Shown: positions 47,947 to 56,661, counted from the first letter of the stretch. The stretch is DNA of 64,000 nucleotides from Micromonospora sp. PLK6-60 (GCF_019890675.1 NZ_JAIOAA010000010.1:62001-126000), one strand, 5' to 3'. Translations and numbers: made by a program. Notes: generated from the sequence alone by a model not told the origin.

Positions 47947-48573
47947 GTGCCGTCCCTGGGACGACTGCATCTGATCACCGACACCCGGCCCGGCCGGGAC
48001 CCGCTCGGCGTGCTGCGCGCCGCACTGCCGGTGGCCCGCGCCGAACTGGTCGTCCAGGTCCGGGTGACCGACGACGCCACCGACCGCGAGGCGTACGAGC
48101 TGACCCGCGCGGCGGTCGCGCTCTGCCGGCCGTACGGGGCGACCTGCCTGGTCAACGACCGGCTGCACGTGGCGCTGGCGGCCGGCGCCGACGGCGGGCA
48201 CGTCGGCGCGGACGACCTGCCCGTCGAGGCGGCCCGCCGGGTGCTCGGGCCCACGGCGGTGCTCGGCGCCACCGCCCGGACACCGGGCACCGCCGCCGTG
48301 GCGGTCGCCGCCGGGGCCGGCTACCTCGGCGTCGGCCCCTGCCACGCCACCGACACCAAGACCGGCCTGCCCGACCCGATCGGCCCGGCGGGCGTACGGG
48401 CGGTCGCCGGGGCGGTGTCCGTGCCGGTGATCGCCATCGGCGGGGTGACCGCCGCGACGGTGCCGGCGCTGCGCGCCGCCGGGGCGTACGGGGTGGCGGT
48501 GGTCGGCGCGATCTCCGGCGCCACCGACCCGGCCCGCGCCACCGCCGAGCTGATCGCGTCGCTGACGTGTTAA
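47947..48573 (+). CDS. thiE: Thiamine phosphate synthase
   Basis: ThiE joins HMP pyrophosphate and thiazole phosphate to give thiamine phosphate. The product has 208 residues. The TIM-barrel features CLVNDR (N70, D71), GADGGHVGADDLP (D90) and CHATDTKTG (K138) are conserved and would bind Mg-pyrophosphate. The usual QLREK motif is replaced by QVRVTD, and the STHTP segment by ATARTP. A second ThiE-fold gene lies downstream. It is the first gene of the TPP-controlled operon; its stop codon lies inside a repeat. Confidence 0.85.
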   Translation: MPSLGRLHLITDTRPGRDPLGVLRAALPVARAELVVQVRVTDDATDREAYELTRAAVALCRPYGATCLVNDRLHVALAAGADGGHVGADDLPVEAARRVLGPTAVLGATARTPGTAAVAVAAGAGYLGVGPCHATDTKTGLPDPIGPAGVRAVAGAVSVPVIAIGGVTAATVPALRAAGAYGVAVVGAISGATDPARATAELIASLTC

Positions 48574-49721
48574 CAGGGGGCCCCGCCTCTACCGGAGGCG
48601 TTAACAGGGGGCCCTTCCTTGCCGATGTGGGGGTGGTGGGGGCGGGGCCGGTGGGGTTGGCCATCGCGTGGCGGTGCGCGGCCCGGGGGCTGCGGGTCGT
48701 GGTGCACGATCCGGCGCCCGGGTCGGGGGCGTCGCACGTCGCCGCCGGGATGCTGTCGCCGGTGGCCGAGGCGTACTTCGGCGAGCGGGAGCTGACCGGG
48801 CTGCTCGCCGAGTCCGCCGCCCGCTGGCCCGGGTTCGCCGCCGAGCTGACCGAGGCGTCCGGCGCCGACCTCGGCTACCGCACCGACGGGACGCTGGTGG
48901 TCGGGCTGACCGCCGACGACCTGGCCGAGGCGCGCCGGCTCTGGGCGTACCAGCAGGGGCTGGGGCTGCCCATCACCGCCCTGCGCCCGTCGCAGCTGCG
49001 GGACCGCGAACCGGCGCTGGCGCCCCGGCTGCGCGGCGGCGCGGTCGCCCCCGGCGACCACCAGGTCGATCCGCGCCGGCTGGTCGCCGCGCTGCGCACC
49101 GCCGCCCGGCGGGCCGGCGCCACGCTGCTGCCCGGCGCGGTCACCGCGCTGGGCGAGGTGGCCGCGCCGGTGGTCGTCGTCGCCGCCGGCTGCGGCACGG
49201 CCGCGCTGACCGGGCTGCCGGTCCGGCCGGTGAAGGGCCAGGTGCTCCGGCTCCGCGCGCCCGGCGGCGGTGCGCCGGGCTTCCGGCACGTGATCCGCGG
49301 GTACGCCGACGGCGAGTCGGTCTACCTGGTGCCCCGGGCCGGCGGCGAGGTGGTGGTCGGGGCGACCGTCGAGGAGCGCACCGACACCGAGGTGACCGCC
49401 GGCGCGGTGCTGCGGCTGCTGCGCGCCGCCGTCGACCTGGTCCCCGAGCTGGCCGAGTACGACCTGGCCGAGGCGTCCGCCGGGCTGCGCCCCGGCACGC
49501 CCGACAACGCGCCGATCATCGGCGCGCTGCCCGGCCGGCCCGGCGTGCTCGCCGCCACCGGGCACCACCGGCACGGCATCGTGCTCACCCCGGTCACCGC
49601 CGACCTGGTCGCCGAGCTGATCGTCACCGGCACCCCGGACCCGCTGCTCGCCCCGTTCCGGCCGGACCGGTTCGCCGGCCCGGCCGGGCACCCCGTCACG
49701 CAGGAGGAGACGTGGAACTGA
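48567..49721 (+). CDS. thiO: Glycine oxidase ThiO
   Basis: ThiO is a flavoenzyme that oxidises glycine to the dehydroglycine used for thiazole synthesis. The product has up to 384 residues. The FAD-binding fold is DVGVVGAGPVGLAIAW, with the DAO-family SHVAAGMLSPV and the C-terminal GLRPGTPDNAPIIG and TGHHRHGI. The start is unsure: GTG 48567 overlaps thiE but reads through the repeat, while GTG 48627 would begin directly at the FAD fold; neither has a good ribosome binding site. It overlaps thiS by 10 bp. Confidence 0.88.
   Translation: MLTGGPASTGGVNRGPFLADVGVVGAGPVGLAIAWRCAARGLRVVVHDPAPGSGASHVAAGMLSPVAEAYFGERELTGLLAESAARWPGFAAELTEASGADLGYRTDGTLVVGLTADDLAEARRLWAYQQGLGLPITALRPSQLRDREPALAPRLRGGAVAPGDHQVDPRRLVAALRTAARRAGATLLPGAVTALGEVAAPVVVVAAGCGTAALTGLPVRPVKGQVLRLRAPGGGAPGFRHVIRGYADGESVYLVPRAGGEVVVGATVEERTDTEVTAGAVLRLLRAAVDLVPELAEYDLAEASAGLRPGTPDNAPIIGALPGRPGVLAATGHHRHGIVLTPVTADLVAELIVTGTPDPLLAPFRPDRFAGPAGHPVTQEETWN
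48569..48614. repeat. Direct repeat GTTAACAGGGGGCCC at the thiE-thiO junction
   Basis: GTTAACAGGGGGCCC occurs at 48569-48583 and 48600-48614 (31-bp period), with a small GCCTC/GAGGC hairpin between. The first copy supplies the TAA stop of thiE; both may be translated as the N-terminus of thiO. It resembles a dispersed Micromonospora repeat. Confidence 0.7.
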
Positions 49722-49912
49722 CCGTCAACGGCGCCGGGCGGCACGTGCCCGGCGGAACGAGCGTCGAGGACCTGGTCCGCGCCGTCACCGACCAGCGGCG
49801 CGGGCTCGCCGTCGCGGTGAACGGGGAGGTGGTCCCGCGCGGCGGCTGGCCGGCCACCGTGCTGCGCGACGGCGACCGGGTCGAGGTGCTCAGCGCCGCC
49901 CAGGGCGGGTGA
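49712..49912 (+). CDS. thiS: Sulfur carrier protein ThiS
   Basis: ThiS is the ubiquitin-like carrier that donates sulfur for the thiazole ring via a C-terminal thiocarboxylate. The product has 66 residues, starting at GTG 49712 behind CAGGAGGAG. It reads VELTVNGAGRHVPGGTSVED and ends in the required Gly-Gly (SAAQGG). It overlaps thiO by 10 bp and thiG by 4 bp. The activating enzyme ThiF is not encoded here. Confidence 0.95.
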   Translation: MELTVNGAGRHVPGGTSVEDLVRAVTDQRRGLAVAVNGEVVPRGGWPATVLRDGDRVEVLSAAQGG

Positions 49913-50688
49913 GCGCGGTGCAGCTGACCATCGGCGGCGAGACGTACCGCTCGCGGCTCATCCTCGGCACCGGCGGCGCGGCCAACCTGCACGTGCTGGA
50001 GCAGGCGATCCGGGCCTCCGGCGCCGAACTGGTCACCCTCGCCCTGCGCCGGGTCGACACCGCCGCGGTCGCCGGCGGCGGGCTGCTCGACCTGCTGGAC
50101 CGGTGCGGGGTGCGGCTGCTGCCGAACACCGCCGGCTGCTACACCGCCGCCGAGGCGGTGAAGGTGGCCCACCTGGCCCGGGAGGCGTTCGGTACCGACC
50201 GGGTGAAGCTGGAGGTGATCGGCGACGAGCGCACCCTGCTGCCCGACGGGGTGGAGCTGCTGCGCGCCGCGGAGGAGCTGGTGGCCGACGGGTTCACCGT
50301 GCTGCCGTACACCTCGGACGACCCGATCCTGGCCCGGCGGCTGGCCGACGTGGGCTGCGCGGCGGTGATGCCGGCCGGCGCGCCGATCGGCTCCGGCCTG
50401 GGGGTGGGCAACCCGCACCACATCCGGCTGATCCGGCAGAGCGTCGACGTGCCGGTGATCCTGGACGCGGGCATCGGCACCGCCTCCGACGCGGCGCTCG
50501 CCATGGAACTGGGCTGCGACGGGGTGCTGCTGGCCAGTGCCGTCACCCGCGCCGCCGACCCGGTGGCGATGGCCACGGCGATGCGCTACGCCGTCGAGGC
50601 CGGTCGCCTGGCCGCCGGCGCCGGCCGGATCCCCCGCCGGTTCCACGCCCTGGCGTCCACTCCCGACGACGGCCGGCCCGAGCTGTGA
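49909..50688 (+). CDS. thiG: Thiazole synthase
   Basis: ThiG forms thiazole phosphate from DXP, dehydroglycine and ThiS thiocarboxylate. The product has 259 residues with RLILGTGG, the Schiff-base lysine K100 (RVKLEVIGD) and PVILDAGIGTASDAALAMEL. The GTG start overlaps thiS (GTGA), and the tenI-like GTG overlaps the thiG stop. Confidence 0.96.
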   Translation: MSAVQLTIGGETYRSRLILGTGGAANLHVLEQAIRASGAELVTLALRRVDTAAVAGGGLLDLLDRCGVRLLPNTAGCYTAAEAVKVAHLAREAFGTDRVKLEVIGDERTLLPDGVELLRAAEELVADGFTVLPYTSDDPILARRLADVGCAAVMPAGAPIGSGLGVGNPHHIRLIRQSVDVPVILDAGIGTASDAALAMELGCDGVLLASAVTRAADPVAMATAMRYAVEAGRLAAGAGRIPRRFHALASTPDDGRPEL

Positions 50689-51371
50689 CGGCGCGGACAC
50701 CGGGGCTGACCCTGGTCGGTCCCGGGCTCCCGCCGGGGCGGATCCCGTCCGGCGTCGTGCTGCTGACCGATCGGCGGGTGGCCCGTCGGCCGCTGGTCGA
50801 GGTGGTCGCCCGGGCCGTCGGCGGGGGAGTGCGCTGGGTGGTGCTGCGGGAGAAGGACCTGCCCCGGGCCGAGCGGGCCGCGCTCGCGGCGGAACTGCGG
50901 GCGGTGCTCGCCGAGGTCGGCGGTGCCCTGCTCGTCGCCGGCCCGGACCCGCTCGGCGGCGACGCCGTCCACCTGCCCGCCGCCGGCCCGTACCCGCCGC
51001 CCCAGCATGCCCTGGTCGGCCGCTCCTGCCACGACGCGGCGGAACTCGACCGGCTCACCACCGAGGACTACGTGACCCTCTCGCCGGTCTTCCCGACCAG
51101 AACCAAACCCGGCTACGGGCCGCCCCTGCAACCGGACGGGCTTCGCCGGCTGGTCGCCGCCAGCCCGGTCCCGGCCCTCGCCCTGGGCGGCATCGAGACG
51201 CCCGCGCAGGTGGCGGCGTGCATCGGGGCGGGTGCCGTCGGGGTGGCCGTGCTCGGCGCGGTCATGCGCGCCCCCGACCCCACCGAGGCCGCCACCACCC
51301 TGCGCGACGCCTTCGAAACGGCGCTGCCCGGTCGGCCGCAGCCCCCAACCGCGAGCAGGAGCAAAGATTGA
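50685..51371 (+). CDS. tenI: ThiE/TenI-superfamily protein, likely thiazole tautomerase TenI
   Basis: The product has 228 residues with the ThiE/TenI TIM-barrel fold: LREKD at 54-58 and SPVFPTRTKPGYG near 133-145. Unlike the first ThiE it lacks the VNDR and GQDDLP metal-binding motifs (LVAGPD and AVHLPA instead), so thiamine phosphate synthesis is doubtful. It keeps a His (H116 in GRSCHDAAELD) where TenI has its catalytic histidine. A tautomerase acting on the ThiG product is therefore inferred. GTG start overlaps thiG and the stop overlaps thiD. It could be annotated thiE by similarity alone. Confidence 0.7.
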   Translation: MTARTPGLTLVGPGLPPGRIPSGVVLLTDRRVARRPLVEVVARAVGGGVRWVVLREKDLPRAERAALAAELRAVLAEVGGALLVAGPDPLGGDAVHLPAAGPYPPPQHALVGRSCHDAAELDRLTTEDYVTLSPVFPTRTKPGYGPPLQPDGLRRLVAASPVPALALGGIETPAQVAACIGAGAVGVAVLGAVMRAPDPTEAATTLRDAFETALPGRPQPPTASRSKD

Positions 51372-52156
51372 CGCCGAGAACCCTTCTGACGATCGCCGGC
51401 TCCGACTCCGGCGGGGGCGCCGGCATCCAGGCCGACCTCAAGGTCTTCGCCGCCCTCGGCGCGTACGGCACCAGCGTGCTCACCGCCGTCACCGCGCAGA
51501 ACACCCGGGGCGTGGACGCCGTCCTGCCGTTGCCGCCACAGACCGTCACCGACCAGCTCGACAGCGTCCTCGGCGACTTCGCCGTACGCGCGGTGAAGAC
51601 CGGCATGCTCGGCAGCCCGGCGATCGCCGACGCGGTGGCCGGGGCGGCGAAGGCGGGCCGGCTGCCGCACCTCGTCGTCGACCCGGTGCTGGTGGCGACC
51701 AGCGGGCACCGCCTGGGCGTGGTGGCGGCGGTCGAGCGGCTGCTGCCGTACGCGGAGGTGGCGACGCCGAACTGCGCGGAGGCCGCGGCCCTCACCGGAC
51801 GCCCGGTGGGCACGGTCGAGCAGATGGTCGTGGCGGCCGAGGACCTGGCGGCCGGCGGCCCGGCGTACGTGGTGGTGACCGGCGGCGACGTGGCCGCCGG
51901 TGGCGAGGCGGTGGACGTGCTCAGCGGCGGCGGGCGGACCACGCTGCTGCGCGCGCCGCGGGTGGACACCCGGCACAACCACGGCACCGGCTGCTCGTTC
52001 TCGGCGGCCGTCGCGGTCCGGCTGGCGGCCGGCGATCCGGTGCCGGCGGCGGTGGCCGCCGCCAAGGAGTACGTCACCCGGGCGCTGACCGGCGCCCGGG
52101 ACTGGGAGTTGGGCGCGGGACGCGGCCCGCTGGACCACTTCGGCTGGTCGCGGTGA
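51368..52156 (+). CDS. thiD: Bifunctional hydroxymethylpyrimidine kinase/phosphomethylpyrimidine kinase
   Basis: ThiD phosphorylates HMP twice to HMP pyrophosphate. The product has 262 residues with TIAGSDSGGGAGIQADLKVF at the N-terminus, the MLGSPAI loop, VDPVLVATSG and the anion-hole NHGTGCSFSAA. The TTG at 51368 overlaps the preceding stop (TTGA), with AGGAG upstream, and gives the family N-terminus. Confidence 0.95.
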   Translation: MTPRTLLTIAGSDSGGGAGIQADLKVFAALGAYGTSVLTAVTAQNTRGVDAVLPLPPQTVTDQLDSVLGDFAVRAVKTGMLGSPAIADAVAGAAKAGRLPHLVVDPVLVATSGHRLGVVAAVERLLPYAEVATPNCAEAAALTGRPVGTVEQMVVAAEDLAAGGPAYVVVTGGDVAAGGEAVDVLSGGGRTTLLRAPRVDTRHNHGTGCSFSAAVAVRLAAGDPVPAAVAAAKEYVTRALTGARDWELGAGRGPLDHFGWSR

Positions 52157-52173
52157 GCGAGAGGGAGGCTGCC

Positions 52174-53766
52174 ATGCAGGCACGGCGCAAGGTGTACGTG
52201 GAGGGTTCCCGGCCGGACGTCCGGGTGCCGTTCGCCGAGGTGGAGCTGACCGGGGACAACCCACCGGTCCGGCTGTACGACACCTCGGGCCCCGGCTCCG
52301 ATCCGGCGGCCGGGCTGCCGCCGCTGCGCGGACCGTGGATCGCCGAGCGCGGCGACGTCGCCCCGGTGCGGGGTGCGGGCACGCCGCTGGCCGGGGCGGA
52401 CGGCCGGCGGCCGACGCAGCTCGGCTACGCGCGGGCGGGGCTCGTCACGCCGGAGATGGAGTTCGTGGCGATCCGGGAGGGGGTGCCGCCGGAGTTCGTC
52501 CGGGCCGAGATCGCCGCCGGCCGGGCCGTGCTGCCGCTGAACGTCAACCACCCGGAGTGCGAGCCGGCGATCATCGGCAGGGCGTTCCTGGTCAAGGTCA
52601 ACGCCAACATCGGCACCTCGGCGGTCAGCTCGTCGGTCGCCGAGGAGGTGGAGAAGCTGACCTGGGCCACCCGGTGGGGCGCGGACACCGTAATGGACCT
52701 GTCCACCGGCAAGCGGATCCACGAGACCCGCGAGGCGATCGTGCGCAACTCGCCGGTGCCGATCGGCACCGTGCCGATCTACCAGGCGCTGGAGAAGGTC
52801 GGCGGCGACCCGGTGAAGCTGAGCTGGGAGGTCTTCCGGGAGACCGTGATCGAGCAGGCCGAGCAGGGCGTGGACTACATGACCGTGCACGCCGGGGTGC
52901 TGCTGCCGTACGTGCCGCTGGCGGTCGGCCGGGTGACCGGGATCGTGTCCCGGGGCGGCTCGATCATGGCCGCCTGGTGCCTGGCGCACCACGAGGAGAA
53001 CTTCCTCTACACCAACTTCCGCGAGCTGTGTGCGCTGCTCGCGCGCTATGACGTGACGTTCTCGCTCGGCGACGGGCTGCGGCCCGGCTCCATCGCGGAC
53101 GCCAACGACGAGGCGCAGTTCGCCGAGCTGCGCACCCTGGGCGAGCTGACGAAGGTGGCCTGGGAGCACGACGTCCAGGTGATGATCGAGGGCCCGGGAC
53201 ACGTGCCGATGCACAAGATCAAGGAGAACGTGGACCGCCAGCAGGAGTGGTGCCACGAGGCGCCGTTCTACACGCTCGGCCCGCTGACCACCGACATCGC
53301 GCCCGCGTACGACCACATCACCTCGGCGATCGGCGCCGCGATGATCGGCATGTTCGGCACCGCGATGCTCTGCTACGTCACGCCGAAGGAGCACCTCGGG
53401 CTGCCGGACCGCGACGACGTCAAGGCGGGCGTGATCGCGTACAAGATCGCGGCGCACGCCGCCGACCTGGCCAAGGGGCACCCCGGGGCGCAGGCCTGGG
53501 ACGACGCGCTGTCCAGGGCGCGGTTCGAGTTCCGCTGGGAGGACCAGTTCAACCTGTCGCTGGATCCGGAGACCGCCCGGTCGTACCACGACGCGACGCT
53601 GCCGGCCGAGCCGGCGAAGACGGCGCACTTCTGCTCGATGTGCGGCCCGAAGTTCTGCTCCATGAAGATCAGCCAGGAGCTGTCGGAGTACGCCGCCCGT
53701 GGCATGCGGGACAAGTCGGCGGAGTTCGTCTCCTCCGGCGGGCGGGTGTACCTGCCGCTGGCCTGA
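52174..53766 (+). CDS. thiC: Phosphomethylpyrimidine synthase
   Basis: ThiC is the radical-SAM enzyme that rearranges aminoimidazole ribotide to HMP phosphate. The product has 530 residues. The C-terminal [4Fe-4S] motif is C487-x2-C490-x4-C495 (CSMCGPKFC). NVNHPECEP, KVNANIGTSAVSSSVAEEVE and IEGPGHVPMHKIKENVDRQ are diagnostic. The ATG at 52174 follows GGGAGG; a GTG seven codons earlier overlaps thiD. It is the last gene of the operon, followed by a bidirectional terminator. Confidence 0.98.
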   Translation: MQARRKVYVEGSRPDVRVPFAEVELTGDNPPVRLYDTSGPGSDPAAGLPPLRGPWIAERGDVAPVRGAGTPLAGADGRRPTQLGYARAGLVTPEMEFVAIREGVPPEFVRAEIAAGRAVLPLNVNHPECEPAIIGRAFLVKVNANIGTSAVSSSVAEEVEKLTWATRWGADTVMDLSTGKRIHETREAIVRNSPVPIGTVPIYQALEKVGGDPVKLSWEVFRETVIEQAEQGVDYMTVHAGVLLPYVPLAVGRVTGIVSRGGSIMAAWCLAHHEENFLYTNFRELCALLARYDVTFSLGDGLRPGSIADANDEAQFAELRTLGELTKVAWEHDVQVMIEGPGHVPMHKIKENVDRQQEWCHEAPFYTLGPLTTDIAPAYDHITSAIGAAMIGMFGTAMLCYVTPKEHLGLPDRDDVKAGVIAYKIAAHAADLAKGHPGAQAWDDALSRARFEFRWEDQFNLSLDPETARSYHDATLPAEPAKTAHFCSMCGPKFCSMKISQELSEYAARGMRDKSAEFVSSGGRVYLPLA

Positions 53767-53771
53767 CCGAT

Positions 53772-53802
53772 CCGTCCGGCGCCGGTGGTCGGCGCCGGAC
53801 GG
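53772..53802. terminator. Bidirectional terminator between thiC and convergent gene
   Basis: CCGTCCGGCGCC (53772-53783) pairs perfectly with GGCGCCGGACGG (53791-53802) around a 7-nt loop. It fills the gap between two convergent stop codons. Confidence 0.8.
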
Positions 53803-53808
53803 CGGCGG

Positions 53809-56661
53809 TCAGTCGCGGTGGTGCCGGCCGGTGGAGCGCAGCGACCGGCGCCCCGGCTCCTCGGCCTCCGGCTCGGGCGCCTCCTTGGCCAGGCCGGTGA
53901 CCCAGTCGACGTACTCCTCGTCCGGGGCCGGCAGCGGTTCGTCCACGGGCGGGCGGTCCGGCTCCACGGCCCGCGACCGGTTGCGCCGGAACAGGCCCCG
54001 CTTCGGGCGGGCCTTCTCGCTGGCGGGCGGCGCGGCGGGCTCCCGGCTGCCGTCCGGCTGCCGGGGGACGGCCGGCTCCTCGGCGGGGGCCGGTGTCGGT
54101 GGTGCGGCGGGTGCCGGCTCCAGCGGGGCGGTACGCCGGAACCCGTTGCCGAAGGCGTCCCAGCTGCCCGCCCGGTCCAGGTCGGGCAGCGGCGCGCGGT
54201 GCCGGGGCCGGGGCGTGGTCGGTTCGACGCCGTCCGGCCGGGCCGCCCGGTCGCGCTCCTCGGGCGGTGTCCCCCGGCCGACCGGGCCGGTCAGTGGCGT
54301 CCGGCCGAGCGGGGCCGGGCGCACCGGTGCGCCCGGCCAGGCCGGCACCGGGCCACGCCGCTCCTCGTCCGGCGGGGGTGCCTCGACCGGGTCGGTGCCG
54401 GGCGTGGCCGTCCGGTCGCCCCCGGTCGGGGTTGCCGGCGGCTCCCCGGCGGGCGCAGTGGCGGCCGGCTCCGCCGCGGCGGCGTCCGGGCCGCTCGGCG
54501 TGGTGGCGTCCGGGCCGCTCAGCGTGGTGGCGTCCGGGCCGTTCCGCGTGGTGGCGGCGGGCTCCGTCCGCGACCCGACGGGGGTGGCGGGGGCCGGCGC
54601 GGGGCCGAGCGGGGCACCGCTCACGGCGCCGGCCGGGTCGAGCGGGGCCGCTTCGGGCGCACCCGGCGCGGCCGGGCCGCCGCCGGTGGGCGGTGCCCCG
54701 GTCGTGGTGGCGCGGGAGGTCCGTGTCCGCCTGGGCCGGGGCGTGGCCGGCGTGCCGGTGGCCGGTTCCGGCTCGCCAGCCGGCTCGCCCGCCGTCGCGC
54801 CTGGCTTGGCCGCCGTCGCGCCCGGCTTGGCTGCCGTCGCGTCGCTGGGCGGCGGGGTGGGCGGCGTCACCGGTTCGGCCGTGGCGGGGGAGGGCGAACC
54901 GGCCATCGCCGGTGGCTGGTCGCCCGCCGGGTTCGCGCCGGTTGCCGGGGCACCCGCCGCGTCCGCACCGTTCGCCGGGGCGCCGGCGGTCCGGCGTCGG
55001 GCGCGCTTCGCGGTCGGCGTCGGGCCGGTGGCTTCGGTGGTCCCCTCGGGGGCCGTCGCGGCTGCCGTGCCCGCTGCCCGGGTGGCGGTGGCTTCCGTGC
55101 CCGTCGTGGCGACCGCTTCCGGGCCGGCTGTGGCGGCCGTCGGGGCGTCCGCGCCCGCGGTGGGGGTGGTGGCCGCCGTCGGGGTTTCCGTGCCCGCCGT
55201 GGGAGTCGTGGCTGCCGCAGCCGCCGGGTCGGCCGGACGGCGGGTGCGCCGGGGTCGGCGGGGGGGGCCGGCCGTTGCCGCCGCGCCGGGCCCGGTCGCG
55301 GCGACCGCACCCGCCACGCCGTCGGCGGGCGTACCCGATCCGGCCGCCGCCGAGGGGTCCGCCGGGGCGGTGGCGGGCCGCACTTCCGCTCCGCCCGGCT
55401 CGGCGGCCGGCGACCGGTCCGGGTCGGCGGTCCGGGCCGGGTCGAGCCCGGTGACCGGCGGCTGGTCGGTGCCGGTGGCCGGTACGTCGGTGGCCGGCCG
55501 GTCCGACCGGATCGCGGCCGAGGCGACGCGGGCCGGGGCGGCGTCCGGGTCCGTGCCGGTGGCCGGCCAGTCCCAGTGCGGCGGCGTGCTCCCGGCGGGC
55601 GGGGCGGACGCGAAGAGGTCGGCGTGCCCGCCGCCGGCCGTGGCGCGGAACCCGTCCCGGGCGTCGCCCGCCACGAGGCTCGCGCGGTCGTCGCCGGGCG
55701 CCGGGGCCGGTGGCGCGCCGGCCGGCAGGCCGGTGCCGGCGGGCAGCGGGCGGAGGATGGCGGTCGGCGTGACGGCGTCCTCGGCCGACCACGCGCCGGT
55801 CCGGCCGGCCGGCAGGAGCGGCCAGCGCAGCAGGGCCGCGGCGGTCGAGCCGAGCACGCCGGTGGCGAGCGCGATCAGGGCCGCGTAGTAGGGCGCGAGC
55901 TGGTATCGGTCCACGCTGTCACCGGGGCCGGCGGAGAGGTAGGCGAAGGCGATCAGCGCCGGGCCGGCCGCGCCGGTCGCCCCGCTGACCAGGGGCGGGT
56001 GGCCGCGCCGGCGGGCCAGGCCGCCCGTCACGGCGCCACTGACCAGGGCCACCACCGGGAGGATCAGCAGGGCCAGGCGCTCCGCCGTGTCCGGCGCGAG
56101 GCCGGCCGGTTCCAGCACCCCGAGCCGCACGGTGGGCAGCGGACCGCTGCCCACCAGCGACGGCGCCGCCGAGATCAGGGCGAGCAGCCAGACCACGCCG
56201 GCCAGCACCGCCACGTTCCAACCCAGCGGCGGCCGGAGCAGCACGGTCAGCGCGGCGCCCGCGCCGATCACCGCGCCGAGCACCGCGCAGATGCCGACCG
56301 CCCAGACGGGGTCCACGGAGAGGAGTTCGGCGGCCCGCGCCGGCTGCATGCACAGCGGGGCCACCACCGTCGCGCCGAGCGCGGCCGCCCCCGCGACGGC
56401 GAGCTGCTCGGTCGTCTCGGCCGGTAGCTCCTCGCGCCGAGCCAGCCGCTCGGTGAGGAGGGCGCCGGTCACCGCGGCGAGCGCCGCGAACCAGCTCACC
56501 CAGACCAGTTGGGCCGGCCACCGGTTGACCGAGCCGTCCGTGAACTCGCCGGTCAGCCGGACGATGCCGAACCCGTACGCGATGCCGAGCTGACCGGCTC
56601 CGGCCAGCACGCTCAATCCGAGCGCCGTGAGCAGCAGTCTGCCCCACGTCCGATTGGCCAT
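53809..56661 (-). CDS. Multi-pass membrane protein with very long disordered tail
   Basis: The product has 950 residues. Residues 1-285 contain about eight membrane segments (first: LLLTALGLSVLAGAGQLGIA). Residues 286-950 are Pro/Ala/Thr/Arg-rich, without hydrophobic segments, and probably cytoplasmic and disordered, with internal repeats (DATTLSGP-like; AAKPGAT). No known motif is seen. The ATG at 56661 lies 7 nt after TAACGT (a TAnnnT hexamer with TGGCGA 17 bp further upstream), so the mRNA may be leaderless. It is divergent from the conservon and convergent with thiC. Confidence 0.7.
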   Translation of the reverse strand: MANRTWGRLLLTALGLSVLAGAGQLGIAYGFGIVRLTGEFTDGSVNRWPAQLVWVSWFAALAAVTGALLTERLARREELPAETTEQLAVAGAAALGATVVAPLCMQPARAAELLSVDPVWAVGICAVLGAVIGAGAALTVLLRPPLGWNVAVLAGVVWLLALISAAPSLVGSGPLPTVRLGVLEPAGLAPDTAERLALLILPVVALVSGAVTGGLARRRGHPPLVSGATGAAGPALIAFAYLSAGPGDSVDRYQLAPYYAALIALATGVLGSTAAALLRWPLLPAGRTGAWSAEDAVTPTAILRPLPAGTGLPAGAPPAPAPGDDRASLVAGDARDGFRATAGGGHADLFASAPPAGSTPPHWDWPATGTDPDAAPARVASAAIRSDRPATDVPATGTDQPPVTGLDPARTADPDRSPAAEPGGAEVRPATAPADPSAAAGSGTPADGVAGAVAATGPGAAATAGPPRRPRRTRRPADPAAAAATTPTAGTETPTAATTPTAGADAPTAATAGPEAVATTGTEATATRAAGTAAATAPEGTTEATGPTPTAKRARRRTAGAPANGADAAGAPATGANPAGDQPPAMAGSPSPATAEPVTPPTPPPSDATAAKPGATAAKPGATAGEPAGEPEPATGTPATPRPRRTRTSRATTTGAPPTGGGPAAPGAPEAAPLDPAGAVSGAPLGPAPAPATPVGSRTEPAATTRNGPDATTLSGPDATTPSGPDAAAAEPAATAPAGEPPATPTGGDRTATPGTDPVEAPPPDEERRGPVPAWPGAPVRPAPLGRTPLTGPVGRGTPPEERDRAARPDGVEPTTPRPRHRAPLPDLDRAGSWDAFGNGFRRTAPLEPAPAAPPTPAPAEEPAVPRQPDGSREPAAPPASEKARPKRGLFRRNRSRAVEPDRPPVDEPLPAPDEEYVDWVTGLAKEAPEPEAEEPGRRSLRSTGRHHRD
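54482..54553. repeat. Three tandem 24-bp repeats within the tail-coding region
   Basis: Near-identical units beginning GCGTCCGGGCCG start at 54482, 54506 and 54530. On the minus strand they encode DATT(L/P)SGP-like octapeptides in the disordered tail. Confidence 0.75.
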
